Shown here: positions 9,865-18,132 of the stretch, one piece after another | Numbering within the stretch: position 1 is the stretch's first letter | Layout: the number at the start of each line of letters is the position of its first letter | The notes under the pieces: generated by a model | Told to the model about the DNA's origin: nothing | The model's input: only the letters and a program-made list of their open reading frames with translations | Database searches by the model: none | Source: JBOHUC01 sp050733935 | GTDB taxonomy: Bacteria; Eisenbacteria; RBG-16-71-46; DASYSL01 | Direction: 5' to 3' | Length of the DNA: 64,000 nt | Assembly (NCBI GenBank): GCA_050733935.1 | Contig: JBOHUC010000087.1 | Location: 53,221-117,220, forward strand | Program-made: the position numbers and the translations under genes

Positions 9865-10590
9865 TCACGGCGTGGGACGCGTCTGGAAGTACCACCGCGG
9901 TCCGAACTGGATCGCGTGCCCGTTGAAATCGATGTCGTACGTAGCCGGATTCCCGAGCTGATCCTCGAATGACAGGTCATTCACCTCGGAACGGCGCACG
10001 AGGCCCCGCAGGAAGAGCGCCACGCTCGGACCGAACCGCACTTCCCCTTCCGCGCCCACGTGCCAGTAGAAGCCCGAGCCCGTGGCGTCGAGCGTTCCGC
10101 CCTCGTCATCGAGGCGCAGTCTCCCGCCGAGCAGCGGTCCCGCGCCGGCGAATCCCTCGATTCCGAAGTTTCCAACTCGAGCCGCGTGCACGTGCGCGTT
10201 CACGACGATCGGCGTTCCGGCGATCGAGTACTCCGCCCCGCTTCCCGGTGTCGCGGACTGAACCTGCGACCGTCCGTCCAGGTGCGACACCTCGAGCCCG
10301 AGCGAGAGCCAGCGCGAGATCCGGTACTTGAACGTGAGTCCGTATTCGAAGCCGTTCTCGATCGGAGCGAGATCGTGCGCGATCAGCGAGTCGTTGAACG
10401 CCTCGTTGTCGTACCACCCGCCGCCGAAGAGGACGCTGACGGACGACTCTCCGGGACGGTCCCACTCCGCCTGATCCCCCGTGCGCGGGGTCGCCCCTTC
10501 CGCAAAGCCTGCGATCAAGACCGCGCCCACGAGGACCCCGAGGGCCGCGCACACCCGTGCCACGGCCCGCTCCCCCCTGTCTCGAATCAA
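9865..10590 (-). CDS. Outer-membrane beta-barrel protein
   Basis: A 241-residue exported protein. After the signal peptide (VCAALGVLVGAVLIAGFAEGA), the sequence alternates hydrophobic and polar residues in short strands (FEYGLTFKYRISRWLSLGLEVSHL, FGIEGFAGAGPLLGGRL). It ends with an aromatic strand (IQFGPRWYFQTRP), typical of small OmpW/OmpA-type barrels. I place the start at a TTG (complement of 10588-10590), because GGAGG precedes it by about 8 bases on the minus strand and the signal peptide then begins correctly; the frame is open much further upstream, but that part does not look like protein. Single gene, convergent with the RND operon. Confidence 0.78.
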   Translation of the reverse strand: MIRDRGERAVARVCAALGVLVGAVLIAGFAEGATPRTGDQAEWDRPGESSVSVLFGGGWYDNEAFNDSLIAHDLAPIENGFEYGLTFKYRISRWLSLGLEVSHLDGRSQVQSATPGSGAEYSIAGTPIVVNAHVHAARVGNFGIEGFAGAGPLLGGRLRLDDEGGTLDATGSGFYWHVGAEGEVRFGPSVALFLRGLVRRSEVNDLSFEDQLGNPATYDIDFNGHAIQFGPRWYFQTRPTP

Positions 10591-10663
10591 ACCCGATCCT
10601 CCGATCCCGACCCCGCTCGCAGCCCAACACGGCGCCGTCCAGGAAGCCTCCTGAGACGGCAAA

Positions 10664-10688
10664 CCCCGGCCGGAGGTTCCGGTCGGGG
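10664..10688. other. G+C-rich hairpin
   Basis: Ten-base stem CCCCGGCCGG / CCGGTCGGGG with one G-T pair and a 5-base loop AGGTT, flanked by AAA on the left (TTTG on the minus strand). It lies about 74 bases upstream of the barrel gene start, so it could be a short-tailed terminator or a 5' leader structure on the minus strand. Confidence 0.4.
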
Positions 10689-11292
10689 CTGCGTCCATGA
10701 TCGCCTTCCACGGGACATCGGGAGGCGTCTGGCGCATGGCCTGTTCGCTGCGACGAGAACACTTCGTCGAACTCGTGGCGGAGGGTAAAGCATCGCTGGA
10801 ACCTGTCAATCGGCTCCTGAGGCTCGAATTGGGCCGCAATCGCGAAGCCTCGATTCCATAAGGGCATGCGGAGCAAGGAATTGAGCATGCAGGCGCCATG
10901 GCGCTCCAGAATGCTTCGCGAAGCCTCTTCTTCACGGAATTTTGATCGTAACCACTGCGTCCGACATCCCGCAATACGGCGGCAGCTTGCGCGGATGGCG
11001 GGTGGTCTCCGTATCGCGTGCGCAATCGCGCGATTTGCACTTCGAGCGATGCCAACTCCGAGACCCCTCCCGATCAGACCTCATGCGGGTTCCGGCCACG
11101 AGCCTTCCGGTCACGGCAGAGGCCGCCCAAGAACCATGCACCCGGGGACCATGCGACCATGAAATCGCTCGCCATCCATGCAGTTTTTCTTGCGCCTCCG
11201 GGGCGTCATCCCCACAATGCAGCCGTCCGGAATGACGGAATGGCCGTCGAGCCGCGAATGATGCGGCCGTCGGCCCACACGGGATGTGTTCG

Positions 11293-11353
11293 CTTGCGGT
11301 ACGCGGTCCGGACACGCGCCGCAAGTCGGACTCCTCTGGGGCCCGTGAGCCCC
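11293..11353 (+). promoter_or_regulatory. Two-hairpin leader before HU
   Basis: CTTGCGG (11293-11299) pairs with CCGCAAG (11319-11325), with an inner CGCG/CGCG stem (11302-11305 and 11315-11318). A second short stem, GGGGC (11338-11342) with GCCCC (11349-11353), ends a few bases before the HU ribosome site GGGAGGA. A regulatory role is only inferred from position. Confidence 0.35.
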
Positions 11354-11368
11354 GATAGGGAGGAATGA

Positions 11369-11668
11369 ATGGCCGGTAAGACGACCGCTCGCCCGATGTC
11401 GAAGTCGCAGATCGCCGCGCACATCGCGAGCAAGTTCGACATGACGAAGAAGGACGCGACGCTCCTCCTCGAGGAAATCGCCAAGCTCGCGTACCGCGAA
11501 GCGAAGAAGGGCTTCACGCTGCCGGGCGTCGGCAAGCTCGTCATCGTGAAGCGCAAGGAGCGCATGGGCCGCAACCCGCAGACGGGCGAGCCCATCAAGA
11601 TCCCGGCAAAGACGGTGCTCAAGTTCCGGGTCGCGAAGGCCGCGAAGGTGGCCGTCGGCACCCGCTGA
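11369..11668 (+). CDS. HU/IHF-family DNA-binding protein
   Basis: Small basic nucleoid protein of 99 residues that bends and compacts DNA as a dimer. It shows the HU fold pattern: an N-terminal helical pair (MSKSQIAAHIASKFDMTKKDATLLLEEI), then the beta region with GFTLPGVGKLVI and the DNA-binding arm RKERMGRNPQTGEPIKIPAKT, where the RNPQTGE..I motif is diagnostic and the Pro at the arm tip is present. The start ATG has GGGAGGA at 11358-11364. It is a single gene closed by a strong terminator; the leader upstream contains two hairpins. Confidence 0.95.
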   Translation: MAGKTTARPMSKSQIAAHIASKFDMTKKDATLLLEEIAKLAYREAKKGFTLPGVGKLVIVKRKERMGRNPQTGEPIKIPAKTVLKFRVAKAAKVAVGTR

Positions 11669-11696
11669 AACACAAGCGTCAACGCAGCGCCCGAAG

Positions 11697-11728
11697 GGCC
11701 CTCCCGTTCACGGGAGGGCCTTTCGCTT
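11697..11728 (+). terminator. Rho-independent terminator after HU
   Basis: Perfect 10-bp stem GGCCCTCCCG / CGGGAGGGCC with loop TTCA (11707-11710), followed by TTTCGCTT. It starts 28 bases after the HU stop. Confidence 0.88.
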
Positions 11729-11789
11729 GCGGTGTCGGGCCGCGGGGATACAATCCGCGCGACATCGAAGCACTTCGAGGAGGTCGTCT

Positions 11790-12737
11790 CTGTCCAACGC
11801 CGGCGCCCCGCACCCGGGCCTTCGTTCCTACGCACTCTTCGCGCTCGTGTGTCTCATCTTCAGCACGACGTGGCTCGGCATCCGGATCAGTCTCGACGAG
11901 CTTCCGCCCCTGGGATCGGCCGGTGTCCGTTACTTGATCGCCGCACCGATCCTGTTCGCGCTCGCCCGCGTCCGCAGGCTGCCCTGGCCCGCGAGCGCGC
12001 GCGAGTGGAGGCTGCCCCTGCTCCTCGGCCTCACCATGTTCGCGATCCCCTTCGCGCTCATCTACACGGCGGAGCGCACGGTTCCCTCGGGACTCACCGC
12101 GGTCTTGTTCGCGCCGCACGCGATCTTCGTCGCGATCCTCGCCCACATCTGGCTGCCGGACGAGCGGCTCACGCCGGTTCGCGTGCTCGGTGTGCTCGGC
12201 GGTTTCGCGGGGGTGCTTATCCTGTTCGCCGACCGGCTCTCGGCCCATGCCTCCTGGCTCGGGGAGACCGCCGTGCTCCTCACCGGCCTCATTCAAGCCA
12301 CCTCCTCGATCCTGGTGCGACGGTTCCTCCGCGCGACGCCCGCGATCGTCCTGTCGTGCATCGGCACCTCGGTCGGAGCGGTGGTCTTGCTCCTGGCCTC
12401 GCTCCTCTTCGAGCGCGGGTCGTGGCATCCGGCGTCCGCCGGCGCGTGGCTCGCGGTCCTCTACCTCGCGGTCTTCGGATCGGTGATCGCCTTTACGGTC
12501 ACGATCCGTCTCCTGCACGATCTCGGTGCGAACCGGGTCGCCATGTCGGTCTACGTGACCCCGGCGCTCGCACTCATCTGGGGCGCGTTGTTCCGCGGAG
12601 AGGCGATCGGTCCGTGGCTCCTCGCGGGGACCGCGCTCATCGTGTTCGGCGTCGCGCTCACGAGTCTCTCGGGGCCGCGGGCTGCGGCACCGGTGCAGGC
12701 CCGGGCCTCGTCGGCTCCGGCTTCGAGACACGAGTAG
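11790..12737 (+). CDS. EamA/DMT-family transporter, probable CTG start
   Basis: Ten-helix drug/metabolite exporter of the EamA (RhaT/YdcZ-like) family, 315 residues. Hydrophobic helices alternate with short loops, and two homologous halves are visible (SAGVRYLIAAPILFALA and VYVTPALALIWGALFRGE). The best start is CTG at 11790: GAGGAGG at 11777-11783 lies six bases before it, and no ATG, GTG or TTG occurs between it and helix 1. The only other in-frame start, TTG 11727, sits in the tail of the HU terminator. The C-terminus is a short Ala/Pro-rich tail. The glycosyltransferase starts 9 bp downstream, so the two are probably co-transcribed. Confidence 0.88.
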   Translation: MSNAGAPHPGLRSYALFALVCLIFSTTWLGIRISLDELPPLGSAGVRYLIAAPILFALARVRRLPWPASAREWRLPLLLGLTMFAIPFALIYTAERTVPSGLTAVLFAPHAIFVAILAHIWLPDERLTPVRVLGVLGGFAGVLILFADRLSAHASWLGETAVLLTGLIQATSSILVRRFLRATPAIVLSCIGTSVGAVVLLLASLLFERGSWHPASAGAWLAVLYLAVFGSVIAFTVTIRLLHDLGANRVAMSVYVTPALALIWGALFRGEAIGPWLLAGTALIVFGVALTSLSGPRAAAPVQARASSAPASRHE

Positions 12738-12746
12738 GAGAATCGG

Positions 12747-14120
12747 ATGCCGCGCGTCCTCCTCGTCTCCCACTTCTTCCCTCCGATCGGCGGGGGCGGC
12801 GTCTATCGGGCGCTCGGATGGACGCGCCATCTCCCGGAATTCGGATGGGACGTCACCGTGCTCGCCGCTGACGCGGACAGCGGCCTCGTGCGCGACGATT
12901 CGCTGCTCGCGCTCGTCCCCGCTTCGACCGAGGTTCTGCGCGTGGGCGCGCTCACGGGCCTTGCGCTTCGAAAGCGCCTTCCGTCCGGCGACCGCGCGCC
13001 GTCCGCGCGCGGGAGCGACCAGCGTTTGAAGGCGCTTGCCCGCTTCGTGCTCCTTCCGGATTCCTACCGGCCATGGGCTGCTCCTGCGATTCGCGCGGGC
13101 CGGGAGCGCATTGCGCGCGGGGGAATCGATGCCGTGATCTCGACGTCGCCGCCCGAAACGAGCCATCAGGTCGGCGAGGCGCTCGCGCGCGGCGGCCCCA
13201 TGCGCCTGCCGTGGATCGCGGACTTCCGTGATCCCTGGGTCGGGCTCCACTACCGAACGCCCCCGACCGCGATCCACCGCACGATCCATGCGGGCATGGA
13301 GCGGCGCGTCTTCGAGCGTGCGGATCTCATCCTGTGCGCGTCGCAAACGCACGAGCGCGCGGTGCGTGCGGCTCTCGGGACGGCCGGAACGGAGCGCGTG
13401 ATCTTTCATCCGAACGGCACAGATGCCAGGGAAGCGGCGGCGGCCGCGCCGGCGCCTGGCGCCCTGCCGACGGCGCAACCCGGCGCGCGAGTAAACTCGC
13501 GCGCCAGAATTGTCTTCACCGGGCACGTCTCGGAGCTCCCGGCGCTCGACGCCCTGCTCGACGGACTCGCAAGGAGGCTCGCGCGCGAGCCCGCCCTGCG
13601 CGAGCGTCTCGAGGTCGCGCTCGTCGGCCCGTTCGACGCGGCCTATGCGGAGCGTGCGCGCGCGCAGGGTCTCGACGGAGTCGTCGCCTTCGCGGGCAAC
13701 GTGACGCACGAGGAGGCGCTTCGACATCAGCGTGAGGCCGGGGCTCTCCTGCTCCTTCGGAACGAGGGAACCGGTTACGCGCACATGGTTCCGGGCAAGC
13801 TCTACGAGTATCTCGAGGCGCGGCGTCCGCTCGTGGCGATGATTTCAGAGGGAGAGGCGGCGGAGCTTGCACGCACGTGCGGAGCCGTAATCGTGCCCCC
13901 GGCGGACGGGGATCGCGCCGTCGACGCTCTGCTCGAGGCCCTTTCGGGAGGCTCCAACGCTCCGCATCCGAACGAGACGGCGATCGCAAAGCTGTTCGAG
14001 AAGCGCTCGCGCCGCGCGCTCGCCTCGGAGCTCGCGGGACTTCTCGATCGGGTCACGGCCCCGCCCGCACGAAGCCCCGGGAACGGAGAAGCTCAGCGCG
14101 AGCGACGGACCAGCGTGTAG
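12747..14120 (+). CDS. Glycosyltransferase family 4
   Basis: Cytoplasmic nucleotide-sugar-dependent transferase of the GT-B fold, 457 residues. The N-terminus reads RVLLVSHFFPPIGGGGVYRA, the typical opening of GT4 enzymes that act on surface polysaccharides. IADFRDPWVG follows around residue 155. The C-terminal domain has the acceptor/donor motif region (FTGHVSELPALDALLDGLARR, then VPGKLYEYLEARRPLVAM), in which the conserved acidic residue is in YEYLEA. AGGAGA precedes the ATG. The 3' end overlaps the convergent methyltransferase gene by 28 bp. Likely roles are O-antigen or exopolysaccharide synthesis; the sugar specificity is unknown. Confidence 0.9.
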   Translation: MPRVLLVSHFFPPIGGGGVYRALGWTRHLPEFGWDVTVLAADADSGLVRDDSLLALVPASTEVLRVGALTGLALRKRLPSGDRAPSARGSDQRLKALARFVLLPDSYRPWAAPAIRAGRERIARGGIDAVISTSPPETSHQVGEALARGGPMRLPWIADFRDPWVGLHYRTPPTAIHRTIHAGMERRVFERADLILCASQTHERAVRAALGTAGTERVIFHPNGTDAREAAAAAPAPGALPTAQPGARVNSRARIVFTGHVSELPALDALLDGLARRLAREPALRERLEVALVGPFDAAYAERARAQGLDGVVAFAGNVTHEEALRHQREAGALLLLRNEGTGYAHMVPGKLYEYLEARRPLVAMISEGEAAELARTCGAVIVPPADGDRAVDALLEALSGGSNAPHPNETAIAKLFEKRSRRALASELAGLLDRVTAPPARSPGNGEAQRERRTSV

Positions 14121-15169
14121 GTTCCGAAGAGATCGTTCGTGAGATCCATCGCACCGCGGCCCCGATCCCCTCCGAGCGCGCGTCCCATCTCCCGCGCAGG
14201 GCCCGAATCGTCCACGTCGTAGGCGATCACCGTGAATCCCGCTTGCTCGAGGAGCTCGCGCGGGAACGGGCAGCGTCCGTCGGTCCACGGCCGGTAGGGC
14301 TCGTCCGGCTTGCTGCGCGCGGGCGAGAGGTTGTAGATGAGCGCGAGCCCGCCGGGCTTGAGGAGCTCCGCGAGGGCCCGGGCGTAGGCGGAGTCGGAGA
14401 CGCCGAGATCGACCAGCATGCGTTTGTCGACCGGACGCTCGGGATGGATGTAGCCGCGCTTGAGCGTGTTCTTGGAGACGAACACGTCGTAGCCGCCCCC
14501 CACTCCCCGCCGCGCCGACTCTTCGGCGGGCCAGCGGCCGTGGACGAGCGTCACCTTCCCGCCCTGGGAGCCGATCGAACCCTGATCGCCGGGCGCCGAA
14601 TAGAGCGCCACGAGGAGCGGATCCACCTCGACTCCCACCGCATCCGCACCAAGTGTGGCGAGCAGGCGGAGCTGTCCGATCCCGCCGTATCCGAAGTCGA
14701 GAACGCGCTTGCCGCGCGCATCGCCGAAGCCGTTCGCCGAGAGAATCTCGAGCGCCCGGCTGTACGCGAGCGGCGTCCCGTAACGCGTGTAGTAGTAGAA
14801 GCCGTCGTCGAGCTTTCGCGTGACGAGCCGCACCCGCGCGGTTTCCGGGAGCGCGGCGAAGGCCTTCGCATCGTAGTAGCGCGTGCGCGCGGTATCGTGG
14901 TGGACGGTGCGCGTCTCGATCTGCGGGAGGCGGTTCACGGCTTCGAGGAAGCCGTGGACGAGCGGGGAGCTGAAGAGACCGGAGATCGCGACCGCCTCGC
15001 GCTTGAGCTCGGCGACCGCGGACGTGTCGCTCGAATCCGGGGCCGAGAAGGAGAGCGCGCGATCGGGAGTCGCCGTCGCCTGGAACGAGAGCACGGATGT
15101 GAGCGCGAGGGCGAAGGCGAATGCGAGAGCGAGGACCGTCGCCGCGGGCGCCCCGCCACGTCGGCTCAT
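14093..15169 (-). CDS. SAM-dependent methyltransferase with N-terminal export signal
   Basis: A 358-residue protein with a class I methyltransferase core: motif I is VLDFGYGGIGQLRLLA and the following acidic strand is VGVEVDPLLVALY. Later motifs read YDVFVSKNTLKRGY and LLKPGGLALIYNLSP. Unusually, residues 1-30 are Arg-rich then strongly hydrophobic (TVLALAFAFALALTSVLSF), like a signal peptide or membrane anchor. Its ATG overlaps the dsbD stop as ATGA, so it is translationally coupled to a thiol-transfer gene. SAM is not expected outside the cytoplasm, so either the segment is an anchor with the domain inside, or the enzyme is repurposed. The start is well fixed by the overlap. Confidence 0.82.
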   Translation of the reverse strand: MSRRGGAPAATVLALAFAFALALTSVLSFQATATPDRALSFSAPDSSDTSAVAELKREAVAISGLFSSPLVHGFLEAVNRLPQIETRTVHHDTARTRYYDAKAFAALPETARVRLVTRKLDDGFYYYTRYGTPLAYSRALEILSANGFGDARGKRVLDFGYGGIGQLRLLATLGADAVGVEVDPLLVALYSAPGDQGSIGSQGGKVTLVHGRWPAEESARRGVGGGYDVFVSKNTLKRGYIHPERPVDKRMLVDLGVSDSAYARALAELLKPGGLALIYNLSPARSKPDEPYRPWTDGRCPFPRELLEQAGFTVIAYDVDDSGPAREMGRALGGDRGRGAMDLTNDLFGTYTLVRRSR

Positions 15170-17181
15170 GAACCGGCCGGTCTTACGGTCGTGCGCGCGA
15201 GCCGGACCCGTTCGAGGAACGGATCGGGCTTGATGAACCCGACGATGCGTGCGTCCGCGACCTCGCGGCCGTCGGGCCCCAGGAAGACGATCGTCGGCAC
15301 GCCGGGAATCGCGAAGCGCTGCCTGAGCTCGATCGACTGCTCCGAATCGAAGCGGGTGAGATCCACCTTCATGCGCACGAACGGCTCGATCTCGCGAATG
15401 ACCCGCGGATCGCTGAACGTGACCTGGTCGAGCTCGTGGCAGGGTACGCACCAATCGGCGGAGAAATCGAGAATGATCGGCCGGCCGGACGAGCGCGCCT
15501 CCGCGAGGGCAGTCTCCGAGAACGCGTCCCAGCGCGCCGTTGCAGGCTGCGGGCGGAACGCGATGAGCGCGGCCGCGACGATGGCAAACGTGCCGAGCGC
15601 CCACTTGAAGCGGCGGAAGGCCGGACGCTCGCGCCCGGTGGGCTCGAGGAACCCGAGATAGATCCCGCCGAGCAGGAGCGCAAGCGGCACGACCCACCCG
15701 ATCTTCGAGGGCGCGATCGCAAGGCAAAGATAGAACGCGGCGACCGCGAGCAGGATCACCCCGAACAGGTGCTTGACCCAGTCCATCCACGAGCCCGAGC
15801 GCGGCAGCTTCGCGAGGAGCCCGCTCGACACGCCGAGCACGAGATACGGAAGGCCGAGGCCGAGCGAGAGCACGAAGAACACCCAGAATCCGAACACGGG
15901 ATCGGCACGCGATCCGACGTGCGCGAGGAGCGCGATGATGGGCGGACCGATGCACGGTGCGGCGAACACGCCGACTAGGAGTCCGGCGAGGAACGTCCCG
16001 AGATAGCCGGCGCCCGCGGCTCCGCCGAGCTTGGAGAGAAGGGCGCTCGGCGCCTGGAGCTCGTAGAGCCCGAACATCGAAAGCGCCATGGCGAGGAGCA
16101 GGGCTCCGATTCCGCCCAGCACCCACGGGTTCGCAAGCCAGCCGCCGAAGAAGCCCCCCGTCATCGCGGCCACGACACCGAGCGTGCTGTACATGAGCGC
16201 GATCCCGAGCACGTACACGATCGCCTTGGGGAGCGCGGCGAGCGCGCTCGACCCGCCGGCGCCGCCACCGGCACCGGGCCGCACTCCGGGACCGGCCGCC
16301 TGCGCGCCGAACAGCGACACGGTGACGCCCATCATCGGGTACACGCACGGCGTGAGATTGAGCGCGAGTCCCATCAAGAAGATGAGCACGAACGCGAGGA
16401 ACGATCCGCGCTCGGTGAACCATCGTCCGACCAGGTTTCCGCCCGCCACCGACGCTGCTCCCGAAGCTCCGGTCTGGGCCCCGGGCGGCGGCGCGGTCTC
16501 GAAGGCGCCGACCGGCGGGGCAGACGTCCCCCCGCTGGTCGTCCCGCCCGCGCTCGTGTCGGCGGCCGTGCCGGTCGCGCCGCTCGTGCCGGTTGCGCCA
16601 CCCGTGCCGGCCGCTCCCGCTGCAGGCGCACTCACAGGCTCTCCTTCGACCATCAGGGCAATCTTCACCGGAATCGAGGCGGGCGGGAGGCAGACCTGAT
16701 CGTTGCACGACTGAAAACGGAGGGTCGCGTTCACCGTGCGCGGCCCGGGCGCGGCATCGGGTGCCACGCGCAGCGGAACGACGATCTCGAAGTCACCCTC
16801 GTACACCGCGAGCGGGGTTTCCGAGAACGAGAGCGTGACCTGCTTCGCATCCGGATAGCGCACTTCGCCCGCGCTCACGCCGTCCGCACTTCGCACCGAG
16901 AACACGGTCGGCACGAGGAAATCCTCGTTCGGCCGGTGCGCGTTCACGTGCCAGGTCTCGAGCACTTCGAACTCGAGCTCGACTTTGATCGTCTCGCCCT
17001 GCGAGGCCTTGAGATCGGACGGAACCTTGACGCGGACGAGCTTGTCGGTCGCCGGCGGAGGCGCGTTCTGCGCCCCTGCACCGCCCGCTTCCTGAGCGAG
17101 CGACGAACCGCATGGCAGAACCGTGGCCGCGATCAGGACCGCGAGAAGGACGAACGTGCGCGTGAGCATGCGGGTGATCAT
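15166..17181 (-). CDS. dsbD: Protein-disulfide reductase DsbD (thiol:disulfide interchange)
   Basis: Moves reducing power from cytoplasmic thioredoxin across the inner membrane to periplasmic thiol proteins and cytochrome c maturation. About 671 residues in the classic three parts: a signal peptide and DsbD-alpha domain with a CNDQVC cysteine pair (C159, C164); a multi-helix CcdA-like domain with TPCVYPM (C279) and AAPCIGPP; and a C-terminal thioredoxin domain with CVPC (C578, C581) and the cis-Pro in IPGVPTIV. A Gly/Ala/Thr-rich linker separates the alpha and membrane domains. I chose the ATG at 17181; ATGs at 17196 and 17169 are possible, and no strong ribosome site decides. It lies 41 bp after the cytochrome gene and overlaps the methyltransferase by 4 bp. 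Confidence 0.93.
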   Translation of the reverse strand: MITRMLTRTFVLLAVLIAATVLPCGSSLAQEAGGAGAQNAPPPATDKLVRVKVPSDLKASQGETIKVELEFEVLETWHVNAHRPNEDFLVPTVFSVRSADGVSAGEVRYPDAKQVTLSFSETPLAVYEGDFEIVVPLRVAPDAAPGPRTVNATLRFQSCNDQVCLPPASIPVKIALMVEGEPVSAPAAGAAGTGGATGTSGATGTAADTSAGGTTSGGTSAPPVGAFETAPPPGAQTGASGAASVAGGNLVGRWFTERGSFLAFVLIFLMGLALNLTPCVYPMMGVTVSLFGAQAAGPGVRPGAGGGAGGSSALAALPKAIVYVLGIALMYSTLGVVAAMTGGFFGGWLANPWVLGGIGALLLAMALSMFGLYELQAPSALLSKLGGAAGAGYLGTFLAGLLVGVFAAPCIGPPIIALLAHVGSRADPVFGFWVFFVLSLGLGLPYLVLGVSSGLLAKLPRSGSWMDWVKHLFGVILLAVAAFYLCLAIAPSKIGWVVPLALLLGGIYLGFLEPTGRERPAFRRFKWALGTFAIVAAALIAFRPQPATARWDAFSETALAEARSSGRPIILDFSADWCVPCHELDQVTFSDPRVIREIEPFVRMKVDLTRFDSEQSIELRQRFAIPGVPTIVFLGPDGREVADARIVGFIKPDPFLERVRLARTTVRPAGS

Positions 17182-17222
17182 AGGCGGCCGGCGCATCCCG
17201 GGGCAAATACGTCCGGGCGTTC

Positions 17223-17885
17223 TCAGCGCTTCTTGTCCTGCTTTTGACCGGGGATCTCCCCCGGCAGGCGCGGCGGCGTGAGCTCCCGGAACGGCACCTG
17301 GTTCTTCACGGGCTTGAGCGACTGCAGATACGCGAACATCGCCTTCAGGTCCTCGTCCGGAAGTTTCCCGTACGCCGTGCTCGGCATCGGCGGCTTGAGC
17401 GTTCCCTCGCGCAGCACGTTCATGAACGCCTCTTCGTTCCAGCCCCCGATTCCGGTCGTCTTGTCCGGTGTCAGGTTGCGCGCGAACGTGACCCCCCACG
17501 GTCCGGCGAACGCCGTTCCGCTCGTCGAAACGAGCATTCCGAATCCCTTCGTGAACAGCGAGTCGTTCCAGGAGGGATACGGATCCTTCTCCTTGTGTCC
17601 GGCCATGATGAAATCGGGATCGAGACGGCCTTCCGGAAGACGCGGCGAATGACAGTCTCCGCAGCCCAGCACTTCGACCAGGAAGCGCCCGCGCGCGACC
17701 GGATCGGAGCCGCTGCCAAGCGTCTGCGCGGCCGCTGGCGCGGCATCGGCGGTGCTCACCGCAGCCGTGGTGTGCTGCTCGGCGGGCTTCTGCGGGGTCG
17801 CACAGGAGAGCGCCACTGCGCCCGCGACAAAAGCCAGCAGGAACAGGGCGACGGCAGCTCGGCGGGGTCGGGACGGATCCTGCAT
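17223..17885 (-). CDS. Exported monohaem cytochrome c
   Basis: A 220-residue class I cytochrome c exported by a signal peptide whose hydrophobic core ends LSCA, so it may also be a lipoprotein (Cys near residue 28). The single haem site is CGDCH (C75, C78, H79). The methionine-ligand region looks like MPSTAYGKLPDEDLKAMFAYLQSL, typical of small diheme/monoheme c-type subunits. The start ATG has GGAGG eight bases upstream. It heads an operon with dsbD, which fits since haem attachment needs reduced cysteines. Its redox partner is unknown. Confidence 0.9.
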   Translation of the reverse strand: MQDPSRPRRAAVALFLLAFVAGAVALSCATPQKPAEQHTTAAVSTADAAPAAAQTLGSGSDPVARGRFLVEVLGCGDCHSPRLPEGRLDPDFIMAGHKEKDPYPSWNDSLFTKGFGMLVSTSGTAFAGPWGVTFARNLTPDKTTGIGGWNEEAFMNVLREGTLKPPMPSTAYGKLPDEDLKAMFAYLQSLKPVKNQVPFRELTPPRLPGEIPGQKQDKKR

Positions 17886-18132
17886 GGAAGCCACCTCCGA
17901 AAGTTCTCCGGTTTGGCGCGCATGAAAACGCGGAAAGCTACACGGATTTTGCAGGCGCGGGCGAGCGCCGAACAGCCAAAACTCTTGACCCCGACGGGCA
18001 CTTGGAGTCCTTTTATTGTCGAAGGGCCAAAGCTCCCTGTCCATGGACGCCCAAACCTTCATACACGCCAGACGGGCCGTTTCGCCGCCAGGAAGACGGC
18101 CGTCCCGCCCCACCGTTCCAGGAGGTCGATTC

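Larger units (their letters stand above)
10591..11368. other. Long intergenic stretch upstream of HU
   Basis: No convincing gene is visible in these 778 bases. Short frames on both strands lack ribosome sites and protein-like composition. The stretch holds a G+C-rich hairpin at 10664-10688 and a two-hairpin leader just before HU (11293-11353), annotated separately. The HU and barrel promoters must lie here, but I see no clear -35/-10 pair. Confidence 0.5.

Noticed and set aside
11727..11789. TTG 11727 as the EamA start.
   Set aside because: It sits in the HU terminator tail, and CTG 11790 has a far better ribosome site.
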